Shown: positions 21,272-32,900 of the stretch, piece after piece | Layout: every line of letters starts with the position of its first letter | Numbering within the stretch: the stretch's first letter is position 1 | Source: Ophioceras dolichostomum | Taxonomy: Eukaryota > Ascomycota > Sordariomycetes > Magnaporthales > Ophioceraceae | Length of the DNA: 64,000 bases | Direction of reading: 5' to 3' | NCBI GenBank assembly: GCA_003049485.1 | Contig: PYST01000056.1 | Location: 1-64,000 of the forward strand | Position numbers and translations under genes: made by a program | The notes under the pieces: model-generated | Databases searched by the model: none | Told to the model about the DNA's origin: nothing | Seen by the model: the letters and a program-made list of their open reading frames with translations, nothing else

Positions 21272-21835
21272 GTGAGTGAGTCGGCCAAAAACACGCACAT
21301 AGATGTTTTCCACGGGCGCGTTATCTTTGTTCCGGGGCTGGCTAGGTACTCATCCTTTGTTTTTCGCCTTTGCCTTCTGGTCCCACACTGCAGTGGCCAG
21401 AGGTGCTGTCCTGCTCGGCGTCCTGCTCGGCGTCCTGCCCACGACCCTGATCCTGGCCGGATTCAGCACGGTCGAGACGGGGACGTTGGCACTCCGCCGT
21501 CCGCTGCTCGCCGCGATGCTGGGCTTCGGCTCCGCGGCGTCATCGCCGATCCGTGCGATCGAGTACGCGACGAGACCTTTCCAGCTGCTTTCGCGCCACC
21601 AGCAGCACCACCATATCATTTCAGCCGAGTCATCATTTGCATTACCGGCCAGCGGCTACGGCAGCAGCAGCGGCGGCAGCAGCAGCAGCGGGCTCCAGAT
21701 CCCAGGACGCGGTCGGGCGCATGGTACCGCGGTATTTTGCGTCCACCATCGCTTCCCGCATCGTGTTGGCCATGGAGATTGGCGGCATGAGGCAGACGGT
21801 TCGAGTGCTGCCGGAGAGTAAACTGTTTTATGCCT
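21272..21835 (+). pseudogene. Fragment of a fungal multi-pass membrane protein, frame interrupted
   Basis: Two adjacent frames together look like one protein. The first carries VFHGRVIFVPGLARYSSF and RLCLLVPHCSGQ; the second, from about 21410, carries GAVLLGVLLGVLPTTLILAG and RRPLLAAMLGFGSAASSPIR. The second frame is strongly GC3-biased (about 21400-21600), as expected for coding. The switch happens at CAGAGGTGC, where one extra base would explain it, and no intron fits. From memory this resembles an uncharacterised fungal membrane-protein family with FHGRV...VP followed by RRPLL, but I cannot verify that. A further piece (RYFASTIASRIVLAMEIGG) follows in a third frame after a Ser/Gly repeat. 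N- and C-terminal limits are unclear, so the coordinates are approximate. Confidence 0.35.
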
Positions 21836-22471
21836 GAGTTGAGCCGCCGTTGAACAAATGGTAACAACACTCGAAAGCCCGCTGCATTCAGGGTGAAGCC
21901 GACCAGCCTGCCCAACAGCAACCCAACAACTTGATGAGGAATATGTTCGTGCCCTGCACTGCCGAGCTGCCTCGTCTGATTCTTATAATCCTGGCCATCC
22001 TGATAGTCAGACCGGACAGCCCGAGAAGAAACAGGAGTGAAGAAGAAGTTTTCCAAAATATATTGCCATCATATTGAGGAAGAACTCGATGCGGAAAAGA
22101 TGATGGTCGCCGCTGGACCAAGTAGTATAAAGGGCTCGTGGAGGCTCTCGCTTGAAGTCCCTTCTGTAGCTGAGTGGTAGCGCGAGCGCATGGTGTAATG
22201 TTTCCGCATATAAACGAAACCCAGTCAGTGGTCATGATATTCGTCTAGGCATAATTTCCGGTGATGTGTCTCACCCCAAGAACGCACTTCGAGAGAAAAT
22301 GATGACCCCTCAAAACAAGCTACAACACCGAAGACCTCCTATCCCCTATCTTTATCCGTCAGACCCAGCCCAGCTACCTCATACCGTAATGCCCCGTACC
22401 TACTTCAAGTCAGTCGGCGTCCATCCCCTTCTCATCTCCAAAGTGCGACCTGAACTGTGTGTCATCACCCT
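21836..22471. other. Spacer with a tRNA D-arm look-alike
   Basis: A 47-codon ORF (start ATG about 21932, hydrophobic LILIILAILIV) may be a remnant of the preceding membrane gene. At 22167-22189, GTAGCTGAGTGGTAGCGCGAG resembles a tRNA D-arm/A-box, but no matching T-arm follows, so it is not called a tRNA. Confidence 0.35.
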
Positions 22472-22872
22472 TCAAGGATTGAAACCCTGAGAAGGCATGC
22501 ACAAGATGCTGCCCTGGACGTAGTAGACCCGGCACGCGGTCGACGGCGGGCACGTGCCACTAAACTATAGTGAGGAGCGAGGTCGGTCAGTCAGTCACCC
22601 AGGCAGGTCAGGTCCCCTGAGTCAAATAAATGCGGAAGAGGCTCTCTGTCCGCTGTTGCGTCGAAAGGGTTTGTTGGGTTCGATATTCGGAGGAGAAAGA
22701 GAAGAAGAATGAAACTTGCCTGCCAGTTGCCGTTCGTGTCGCAGACGTTCCACCCGTCTCCACCCCCAGCCAGGATCGTGCAGCCGTACGTGCCCGGCTT
22801 GCAGGGGATAGCAGGGGGTGCGGCAGAGACGGTGGCCGCGGCGAATTCGAGAACTACGGTGAGGACCTTCAT
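22472..22872 (-). CDS. Small secreted six-cysteine protein (paralogue A)
   Basis: Two exons: 22720-22872 and 22472-22564, giving 81 residues. The intron of 155 bases starts with GC (GCAAGT) and ends CACTATAG after repeated CTGAC branch sites, so it is a GC-AG intron. Residues 1-18 are a signal peptide (MKVLTVVLEFAAATVSA). The mature part has six cysteines spaced C-x6-C-x12-C-x11-C-x5-C-x10-C, with GWNVC and TCPPSTAC motifs. The gene at 44776-45102 encodes the same fold pattern with the same length and intron position, so the two are paralogues. Such proteins are common secreted products of plant- or insect-associated fungi and are often called effector candidates; the role here is unknown. 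Confidence 0.8.
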
Positions 22873-24196
22873 TGTGTTGACTGTCCCGGTTTCTTGATAG
22901 GTCGGGGTGATAAACACGGAAGAAATCTGGTGATGAGGCAATGAAGAATGGACGATATGGATGGGATATGTCGATGTTGGTATAGCTGTTTGTGGTTGTT
23001 GGATGATGGCTTTGATGATTTCGTGGATTTGTGAAGACATGGATGGGTGGCTGGTTAATCAAAGAAGGAATAGAGGCCTCGACGTTTACATTGCATTGAG
23101 AGTCATCACCAACACGGAAGGCTTGTTGTCGCTAAAGCATCGTGACCACCTACCTAACGTGACATGACACCGACCAGAGAACGACAACGAGCCCAAAAAA
23201 CTAAGCCGGGTAGGTAGGGACTGACAGCCGAGTCGCTTGACACCTTCTTGCCGAACTTCACCTTGACGTCGAGTGCGACTGCGCGTGTCAAAGGCCCCCC
23301 TAAACGGCAACGCGAATCGAAGAAGGCGATGGCGGATGGCCCGGTAATGCTACCAGTTCTCTCCTTCTCAAAGCCGCCGAAGCGTACAAGGCACCCACCC
23401 AGGTGCCGCCGAACAGTGACGATAGCGCGCACAGGTTACTTTGGTGACCTCAGCTCAGGCAACCCCGACTCATAACGCAAGAAACTACGCCCGGCAGTCG
23501 AGCGTCCCAATAGAAATCGTGAGCCTACCTGCTTCTATTGTGATGTTCCGACATGAGACATCGACAACGAAAGCAAAAGCCAAAACAGGCTCACGAAAAC
23601 TTCGGACGTATAGCCGTAGGATAGTTCTCGAGTAACACCGGGGCCGGGGTGAAAGATATCGCTGGTGTTGAGTTGATGCAAGGCCTCCCCAATCGCTGAT
23701 TCACCGAGAGCCTGGTTAGGCAGGCAAATTGACCCTACAAGCATGTTGCGCTAGTTTGGGACGCGGGGGCATCTAGCTAAAGTCTTTCCTTAGACGCGGG
23801 GCGGGAACCCCAAGTTTGTCCGTGTATCTTGGTGGTGTCGATGAGTGGGATATCCGCACGTACTTTACAAAAGCAAGCGAGAAGGAACCAGTTACGGGAG
23901 AGTTCGGATGGCACTCATGGACGGTGAGTGTTCCGGGCGGACGGACTCAAAACTCATGCTGGAATGGCTTAAGTTGATGCTGCGAGGCTTCGTCCACACT
24001 CGTTGGCTTGCTGAGACAAGGTGGTCTGCTTGCCTTTATTCTATACTCGTGATGCGGTGGGCCGTTTTTTTCCCCGGTACATGCGACCCAGACCCTCATG
24101 CAATCTACCCCAGAAGTCAGAATACACGTCATCCAGACAAGCACCGAAGTAAGGTTGATGCCTAGGTACCTACCTACCTAATGGGAGGGAGGCAGA
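22873..24196. other. Spacer, no gene recognised
   Basis: Upstream of the six-cysteine gene and downstream of the t6A dehydratase. ORFs are short and without motifs. A TACCTACCTACC tract lies at about 24167-24180. Confidence 0.45.
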
Positions 24197-24391
24197 TCAC
24201 CTGAACCTCTCCTCATACCTCGCCGCCTCCTCCATCCTCGCCTTCACCTTCCGCACCGTCTCCGCATCATACAGGTCCTCCGGCCTCTTCTCGCCCAGCA
24301 GCACCTCCTTAAGGTGCACCGCGGCCTCCTCCTTAGTCATGCAAACGAGGTCGCCAAGCTTCAGGGCCGTCGACTTCTGCATTTCCGTCTT

Positions 24392-24427
<36 letters not shown>

Positions 24428-26179
24428 ATCACCAATGCCGCCGCCGCCGCCGAGGCCGATCGCCACGAGCGGGTTCTTCTCGGGCGTCCTCCACCGGCAC
24501 AGCTGCAGTCGCGTCGAGATGCCGCTGATGGCGCTGCGGCTGCGAAAGACCTCCTCGACCAGGAAGGCGATGTCGCCGGCCGTGATGGGCGTCTTGAGCC
24601 CTATCACCACCTCGGGGCCGCCGCCGCTCATGTGTCTGACCAGTTTAGCCTCGTAGCTCTGCACGCCTGCCAGCACCTGGTCGTACAGCTTCTCGCGGGC
24701 CTTAGCTGGTAGGTAGTCTGTTGGATAGCCTGTGTCGCATGCGGCGAACGTGGTGGGAGTTTCAGTTAGTTTGTCGGTCAGCTGGTCGGTCTCGAGCATC
24801 GGGCGGACGATCGTTGACTCCGTCGGGAGTATGAATGGCGGCAAAAACTCACCAGTGATGTTTAATATTACGTGGTTGGCGGCTGTGTACCCAAAAACAG
24901 CGGGCATCGTGCCCAACACAGGCAGGATGCGCACCCTGAAGTCGGGAAGGACGCTGAGATCCCCAACGGCCCCTTTCAGGAACTCCTCTTCCGGCAGAGG
25001 CTGTAGCTCCGCCTTGCCCTCCCCGGCCTGCTCGGTGGAGAAGACCACAGGTATGCCGCAAGTGATGCCGAGCAGCTTCAAGCGCCGCCTCGTGGCGCGC
25101 GAGAGCGGGTCATCCGTGCTGGCACCTATGTCTCCCACCAGCACCCGCGTGGGGTCGCTCTTGCAACCGGCACCCATGGAAGACACCACGGGGAGGCCGC
25201 GCTCGTAGCAGTATCGCAACAGCTCAACCTTCGAGTCGATGTTGTCGATCGCGTCGACGATGAAGTCCGGCATGCGACGCCCTTGGTGGTCTCCATTCAC
25301 CTGCGTGTGCGCTTGCGCCTGCCCCTCCTCGTCCCGCCAGGGGCCCAGCAGCTCATCGGCGGCGCGGGCATCGAACTTGCGCACGCGCAGGTCGAAGCGC
25401 GCCCAGGGCGTGACCGCGACGAGCCGGCGCTTCAGGCACGCGACCTTCTGGGTGCCGACGTCGGCGAGCGTGGCGACGGCGTGCCTGTTCAGCGACGAGA
25501 GCGTCACGTTGTCGAAGTCGATGAAGCGCAGCCTGCCCACGCCCGACCTGGCCAGCGCAACGGCGCAGTGCGAGCCCACCCCTCCGCAGCCGACGACCAC
25601 CACGAAGGCGCCCCGCAGCTTGGCCAGCCCTTCATCGCCGAGGAATATCGCGTTGCGCGCCAGCTGCTCCTGGATCAGCTCATCGTCGTAGTCGCCGGCG
25701 AGGGCGCGTCGCGCGAGCGCCGCGTTGCGGAGGTCTTCTTTGTCGGTGTTGGGTGCGGTCGCGCCGAAGGCCGTGAGCTGTGTTGGCGGTGGTGGTGGGT
25801 GTGCGGTCAGCGATGATGTCGTTCAAGTGGGCGGGCAGAGGGACCAGCCGAAATCGGCAAAGACGGAGCGCATGCGCTGGCGGCATCGGGTCCTTGGCCG
25901 AAGGAGGGGAAGCGAATGATGAGCCATGTTGGCCTCTATTAAGGAGGGTGCTTGAGTAGAGAGGTGGAAGGAATAGAGGAGTGGTACCTTGTGGTGGTGC
26001 CCGTCGCCACCTTCGACAGATGGAATCGAGTTTTTCAAGCGCGACAGTCGTTCTTCCTGAACTACGTGCTGATAACCCAGGATCGCCCCCGCAACCACGA
26101 CGCCCGAGACCACGGCCGTGACCAGGAACTGAAATCGGGAGTCCGATACGGCTCGCACTAGCAGAGATGAAGAAGACAT
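24197..26179 (-). CDS. tRNA threonylcarbamoyladenosine dehydratase (TcdA/Tcd1-Tcd2 type)
   Basis: Catalyses the ATP-dependent cyclisation of t6A37 in tRNA to ct6A. Three exons: 25988-26179, 24853-25777 and 24197-24729, giving 549 residues. The second intron (123 bases, donor GTGAGT) is a multiple of three without a stop, so it hides inside an open frame; removing it restores NITG followed by YPTDYLPAKAREK. The E1-like ATP-binding motif VVGCGGVGSHCAVALARSG and FIDFDNVTLSSLNRHA are clear, then DFIVDAIDNIDSKVELL and VVSSMGAGCKSDPTRV. The N-terminus has a hydrophobic span (FLVTAVVSGVVVAGAILGY) like the yeast enzymes, which sit on the mitochondrial outer membrane. A Gly-Ser repeat near the C-terminus comes from six GGAGCC units (24392-24427). 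The first intron is 210 bases with acceptor CAACACAG. Confidence 0.9.
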
Positions 26180-28740
26180 GGGAGGCCTTTGGTGTTATAC
26201 ACGGGATATCATGTTGGCGACAGTACGTTTCGATGTTTCGCGCCGCAGTATTGTTGGACGGGAAAGAAAAAAAGTCCAAACCGATGATGTGATGCTGCAG
26301 CAAAAGGAGCTCGGGCCACCACAAATTCTCCACCTGCCTTTTTTCTTTGCAAGTGGGCAATGCTGGCTTCTAATTGGCCCCCAAATGCATGGGGCCTGGT
26401 TCGTCTAGCCTCCTCCCGCTCTTCCTTCCAACTACCAACCGAGCTAGATACTATCGATAAACCGGCCGGCTAGTTGAGATCGGAGAGGACCTTTCGGGGA
26501 GGCTTCCTAGCAGGGACAGAACTATGAACTCCCGATTGTCTTGAAAGGACCTCCGCCGTCTCAACCGACAATTTCGAGAAGTGGCAAACGTCGATAGCTG
26601 GATTGTATGTCTGGGCAGTTATGAACTCCTAGGGGAATATAAGGTGATGCAAATTCGAGTTAGTTTGCTCGCCGTTCCCGATCCAGAAGTTCCTCCACCT
26701 TTCCAGAGCTAAAATACTGTTGAACATAAACTAAACTTCACGGAGCCCCTGGTCTACCAACATTTCCACGGTCACCTTCGAAACGACCACTCCTGTACTG
26801 GCACTCGCTCTACGGGAACCAAAGGTACTACTGGTACTGCTACGTCTAATAGCACTTCGAGCGGCACCATAAAGCATGACCCGAACGCACGACTCCCTCC
26901 TAAGTGCCTAGAACGATCACAGCGTCCGTTGTTTTCCTAGCCTAGTCAAGCTCAATCAGGTTGCAGCACCATCGTTGAGCATAACTCACTTACTTAAAAA
27001 GGATGGAATATTATTTACGAGTACTGTGGGGGGAGCCGCCAAGCCTAGGGCAGCCAGCGTGCCTATTAGCCGGGTGAAAGCATCGAGGCAGGCAACCTGA
27101 GCCATTGGAAATGTCACGAGTGAGTCGTTGTCCTTCTCCCTTGGCTCTATATCTTAACATAAGCACTCAACAGCTTTCAACCTATGAAGCTAACCGGTTG
27201 TTGGTTTTAACCACTATCAAACTGCTATGAATGGGCGGATAGCTTCGCCGAGAACAAGAACTGTCCCGGCCCGAATGCTAAGACCAAGGAGGCTTGTAAC
27301 GACACAGATGCCCGACGCGCAGTTGCCCGGCTGTTTTGGAGTGATAGCGATGAGAAGTGCTCGTTTACCCAGTTCGGCTTCGCCCACCTTAGACCGGAAC
27401 CGGCCCCCGAAGGCATGTTTCACCGCCACTAGCACCGGTAGGCACATGAGGGAAAGATTGGGAATGGATTAATTAGTGACCGCCCTGGCGGAAGGAGGAT
27501 GAAGACAGAAGTCAGGGCGTGACTGTGAATAATCAATACGTTGTGGGCTTAAACTGGGATCTCAGCAATCCGAGACTAGAGTGATGCCAGCCAATCAGAT
27601 AGGTCGAGGTTGACACGACGGAAAGGAATAAGCCGGATATCAAGAGACCCGGTAGGCTTCAGCTACGGTTGAACCGTTGTAAGCCACTGTACATATAATA
27701 ATTTACCTTCTATAGACAAGTCCCATCGCTCAAGCGGCGTCCGGCTGGAGCCCAAGGCCGTTGTTATCTGTTGGCAGATTGACATATTATCAGTCTCCTA
27801 CTACTCACAGCTAAGAACTGCGCATAGTAACAAACAAGGCTATACCCAGAACTAACCATGACCCTGTCGAGCATAGAGCATAAGCTGACTGAGATTGTAG
27901 CAATGACCTGAAAGAGACGGGAGGTCCACTTGCCGAAAGTTTCTTGCAGGCCAGGAAGGAGTCAACGCCAGCTTCCAAGAATGAGGATGAGAGGATCAAG
28001 CAGAAGCTTCAGCGATGAAGAAGATCAAATCACCGCAATGATTGCCTATATAAACCTCACAGCTTATTGTTTACCACAAAAGGGAATGTTTCCTAGTGAG
28101 GAAGACCTCCTACCTACGCTGATTGACTAGACACTAATCATCAGTAGACGACCTACCTGTAGCCAGCTGAGCCACGTTTGCTTGCATGTGTGCTGGTGTG
28201 AGCTGCTGGGCAGTTCTAGCCCGATTGGCTGCATACCACGACGGGAAGGTAGACACTCGCACTCTTCTGCGCTTCTGCACTTATTTCTTCGCCAAGTCGC
28301 GCCAAACTTTCAAGTCCGAGCCGAGAGCGACGCGCGCGGCATCCACCAAGAGATAGGAGTCGATGACAAATCACGTAATCGCTGCCATCTCCTCCCCCTC
28401 GATCACGTATTCGCAGGCAGCTGATTAATGACGCACACGCAAGTCTGCGACCACCAGAAGCAACACAGCAGGAGCGGGCAGTCTGATGAAGGATAAATTC
28501 CTATATAGCACCAAGTTGTCCGTACGCTGTGTGACTGGCAGTTACTTACGGGTCGACACTGAACGGCGCACCTTCCAACTTTGCTTTCAAGTACCTATTC
28601 TTCGTAGAACTTTCGACATAGAAGCGGACCAATCGGCTGGTGCCTTCCTCATCAACGTGCAAGCTCATCATCACATCACACTGAGAAAAAGAAAAGAACC
28701 AAAAATCATCACACGAACAGCCAACGTGGAAGGGGAAAAA
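26180..28740. other. Long spacer, no gene recognised
   Basis: About 2.5 kb with only short, motif-free ORFs and lower GC than the coding parts. No tRNA, repeat array or relic that I can defend. The last few hundred bases are the promoter and leader of the FAD monooxygenase. Confidence 0.5.
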
Positions 28741-29922
28741 ATGGCATCCACCACCACAAAGCCAATCCTCATCTCCGGCGCAGGCCTCGCCTCCCTCCTC
28801 CTAGCCCAATCCCTCAGGCGCTCCAACATCCCCTTCCGCATCTTCGAGCGCGACGCCTCCTTCACCTTCCGCGCGCAGGGCTACCGGCTCCGCCTGTCCA
28901 CGGAGGGCCTCGACGCGATCGAGTCCGTCCTATCGCCGTCCCACTGGCAGCGCTTCTGGGACGTGTGCGGCCAGACGGCGGGGGTCGGGTTCGCCGCCTT
29001 CGACGCCGTCACCGGCGAGCAGACGGAGCACCGCGTGCCCGAGGGCCTCGCGAGCCGCGGCGGCAAGATCGTCGGGGTCGCGCGGGGTGACATGCGGAGG
29101 GTCTTCGCGGAGGGGTGCGAGGACGCCATCGAGTGGGGCCGGAACGTGACGGGCTACGAGCTGACGGCCGACGGCGTGAGGGCCGTGTTCTCGGACGGGA
29201 GCAGATCCGTGGAGGGCGCGATGCTCGTCGGCGGGGAGGGGATCTACTCCAAGGTGGCGAGGCAGCTGTCCGGGGGGAAACTGAAGGTGTACGACACGGG
29301 CGCCAGGGGCATCCACGGACAGGCCCCCACCACCGCCTTTAAAGGGTTGGGCGAAGGGGTGTTCAGGCTGCACGACGCGACGGGCCCCAACGGCGGCGTG
29401 TTCCTCATCACCAACGTGCGCGCGCGGGACATGGACGACCCTAGCATCATGTTCGGGTGGACGATGGGCGGCGTCCCGGGAGCGATCAGGGCGCCCAACG
29501 ACGACTACACCATCGTGGGGAAGGCCGCCGCCGACCTCGCGAAGGAGCTGACCAGGAAATGGGACGCGAAGTTCCAGCCTCTGTTCGAGCAGATGAACGA
29601 GGCCGAGGCGGCGTTCTGGAAGATCACGTGCTCGACCCCTTCGGGCGTGCCCGAGTGGCCGAACGAGAGCAGGGTCACGGTCATCGGCGACGCGGTGCAC
29701 TCCATGACGCCCGCGGGGGGGATCGGGGCTAACACGGCCGTGAGGGACTCGGCGCTGCTGGGGAGGCTGCTGAGGGAGGCGGGCGGGTACAAGGCTGGCG
29801 TGACGGCGGAGTACGAGAAGGAGATGAGGGTTTACGGGAGCGAGGCGGTCAATACGAGCTATACGCTGGCGACGGGACAGTTTGGAATCAAGATCGATGA
29901 GGCGACGTCGCCGACTGTGTAG
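28741..29922 (+). CDS. FAD-dependent monooxygenase (aromatic hydroxylase-like)
   Basis: A 393-residue flavoprotein of the salicylate hydroxylase/PHBH class, which uses NAD(P)H and O2 to hydroxylate or epoxidise a small substrate that cannot be predicted. The ATG at 28741 (AAAATGGC) is directly before the Rossmann motif; the frame upstream is open but lacks homology. ISGAGLASLLLAQSLRR (about residues 11-27) is the FAD-binding GxGxxG-type motif with Ser in the last position. IFERD follows for the ribose contact. The middle DG motif appears as VGGEGIYSKVARQL with Glu replacing Asp. VTVIGDAVHSMTPAGGIGAN (GD at 316-317) is the second FAD motif. There are no introns and no signal peptide. It has no obvious biosynthetic neighbours; the nearest genes are more than 2 kb away. 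Confidence 0.92.
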   Translation: MASTTTKPILISGAGLASLLLAQSLRRSNIPFRIFERDASFTFRAQGYRLRLSTEGLDAIESVLSPSHWQRFWDVCGQTAGVGFAAFDAVTGEQTEHRVPEGLASRGGKIVGVARGDMRRVFAEGCEDAIEWGRNVTGYELTADGVRAVFSDGSRSVEGAMLVGGEGIYSKVARQLSGGKLKVYDTGARGIHGQAPTTAFKGLGEGVFRLHDATGPNGGVFLITNVRARDMDDPSIMFGWTMGGVPGAIRAPNDDYTIVGKAAADLAKELTRKWDAKFQPLFEQMNEAEAAFWKITCSTPSGVPEWPNESRVTVIGDAVHSMTPAGGIGANTAVRDSALLGRLLREAGGYKAGVTAEYEKEMRVYGSEAVNTSYTLATGQFGIKIDEATSPTV

Positions 29923-32900
29923 TTCGATGGTTAGGAGGTCTGGTGGAGGGGGTTCTTTTTGGATTGGGTCCGATCGGCGTTTGTTTGGCTCTCCTGGGGA
30001 TTGTCGGGAAGCTGGTGGTGCCGGCTGGATTCGTTTGCCGATAGAAAGCTGATGAGACGGGGATGGGCCCCTCTGCCTGTGGCGATTGAACCATCTCCGC
30101 CATCGCTATAGACAGGGATGGATATACAGGAACAAGATATGTTGAATGCCAACTATTCCGCGCCTACGGAATAGATACCTACCTATCTCCCTGTGCCCCT
30201 GACACAAAAGTCGTGATATGAGGCGACAACCGCGCCTACCTACCTACCTACCTTTCGGAGTGTTGGCCTAGGATCAGTCGTCGACGTGCACTTTAGGCCA
30301 CCGAGCTCCCAGAGTCGTTGGTAAGTCTTACTATCGGCCGCCATCACCACAACAGGGTGGAGAGGAAGCCAATCCATTCTCATCGCTGAGCAACGTAGAA
30401 CTTCCCGAAGGACGGCAATGCTGACGCTGACAAGCTCGACGGCTTTTTGGGCGACGAGATCACGCGATCTCATGAACTGATCGCAGGGCCTGGATGCTGC
30501 TGCTTGTCAAAAGTCTTGTCAAGTTTGCACCCGTCAGCCAAGCGCATACCAAGCTGGGGCCGCATAAAAAACAAAGAGGGGGGAAGGTGACATTGGCCGG
30601 GTCATGCCCCCGCCGAATGGTCTCGGACGGATTCCACCGCCCCGGCCCAAGAGCCCGGATCCGGCAGTCGTCGGTATCCGCGGAAAGGGGAAAAGCTGCA
30701 AGGGCGCGCCACCCCAGGGTCGACAACGACGACGCCGGGATGCGCGGGCTCGTACGAGTTGCAGCCAGTAGTGATGGTGGTGGTCTGGGGTTCGAGGACA
30801 CGTGGTTCGAGGTCTGTCCGCCACAGCGGCGGGGTCAGCCCTTCCGACGCGGGCGTGTGCGGCAGCAACCCGACCACGGACCAGACGTGCGAGATCGTGG
30901 GCTAGTGGCTCTACCGCTCCGGCGACACCACCGCTTCTATATCTCTGATAGCGTCTGAATTCGTCCGCCGGCCCTAAGTTGCTGCGGGCTAGCAGCGAGC
31001 TGACATCCTCAGCGACCCCCGTGCTCGTGAGCTTCACCTGGTCAACCGACCGACATCGGCCCGCCCCTCCGCCGGTCTCCTTGCTAGGGCGGCGGCAGCT
31101 CCTCGGGTACTCTCTTCAGCGATGACCCCCACGCTCACCGCCAAGAGCTCCATAGGTACCTAATCCGTCCACGATCGCCCTCCGATGCGCCAGTCGTCTC
31201 GACGCAGTGGTGCTCGGGCTCGCGGACGGTACGGCGGTGTGGTTGGCCTTGGGCACAGCGGAGTACTGGACGAGTCCGGAGCTGTGCTAGGGCGAGCGCA
31301 AAGAACCGTGCTTGCGGGGATGCGGATGTCTGACTGCGCCGCGTGCAGCGCGGTGAGCGGGTGGTAGATCGTGGGGTTCGCGGGCCGGAGTGGCGAGGAA
31401 GGTTGATAGGCTGTCCTTCCTGTATGCTAGCAGTGAGTGAAGCGAACTGAAGGCGATGTGCTGTTGTGGGAAGAAGTACCGGCGAAGAGGGCGCTACGGA
31501 CGGGGATCGACGGCCTCGAGCTCTAGGGAGGAGGAGACATCCCTAACTGGTACATAGGTTCCCGTATGAACGCTGACAGCTGGTCCGTCTGACAGATGGG
31601 GTGTTGCGCTGCTCGAGTCCAGCCTAATGTCTACATCTAATCATCGTCTGACTGTACTTCGCACTTATCTCTACGTGCCATCTAACCCGGTCACAGAAAA
31701 GGAGCTAATTACCCGTATGCGAGCGAGGACTCTGCATCACGAAGGGCCTCAATTTCGGTTTTCCCTGGTTCTCGTATCCTAGTCACGCGTTCCCCGTTTA
31801 TCGCCCTTCAACGCCGATTATCACTTAAGTGATTCATTCCATTACGGAACTACCTAGCTAGGTAGGTAATCATCAGTCCGGTCAGTTTTGTCTGGTCCTA
31901 ACTTTGCCAAATTCTCTAAGGAGGAAGGACGCGAGTAGGAAATGTGTGGAATTTTATTTATAGTGCATGCCCACCCCCGGAAAAACCGTCGTCACATGCC
32001 GGAATGCCTGTCTCCCGGTCCTTTCGGCGAGGTGACATGAGCCAGCCTGACGTTGGCCAGACTTCATGGGATGGGACGGTGTGTATGGTCAGGTCAAGGG
32101 CAGGGTGAACAAAGAAACAGAACAGACCGGCCAAACTTTTGCCTGACTCTTCCGTCGCGATACATCAGACGCCGCCCGACCACTCGGCTCGGAATTGGGC
32201 GGGGTTCAACGTTGTTTGTCTGAAACGAACGTCTTCTGGAGGCCTTGACATCTTTTCTTGCCCCGGTATCGCGGGTAGTACTTAGAAGAAGAAGACCGGA
32301 CGCGCGAGAAATATCCCGTCCGAGGACTATTGATGCATCGTCTCCGGTCTTAGATTGCTCCCGCCTCGCACGTTGTATACGCAGAAATTATTGCATTCGA
32401 TACCGGTAGGAAAATCCCTTGGACGGTTGACGATCTGGCCGGTACCGGGGAAGCGGAACCGGGGGGCTATGCTTTGCCCTTCCCGCCGGACCCTCCCCTG
32501 TTGTGCTCCTCGACTAGTGCGGTGCGGTCCACTCCGCCTATATACTCGGGGGTCTCGGGTCGCTGCACCGACCGCCGACGTAGGAGGCTTGCTTTGGCTG
32601 CTTGCACTTGCAGATGCGTCGACAGCTGGGTGGCGGGGAAGAATGTTGTGTATTGTTGGGGATATACCCAGTGCGCATGGAGAGGCTGACGGGCTCTCTT
32701 GACGGCCCGAGAGGCATGGGGGTACTGGCTGTGTGATACCTGTGGGGGAGGGGGGCGAGGAGGGGGAAAAGGGGGGAACGGGAAGGAGACGCGGTGTGAC
32801 CTTTGTCCTCGGGAGGCTTACTACGTCTGTGGAGCATTTCAATGCTGTTGGCTTGCTGTATCGCATCGTGGAACGTTCACGGGACTGGATAGGTGGTGAG

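Noticed and set aside
28930..29700. A 256-codon minus-strand ORF
   Set aside because: Antisense shadow of the FAD monooxygenase, which has clear FAD motifs on the plus strand.
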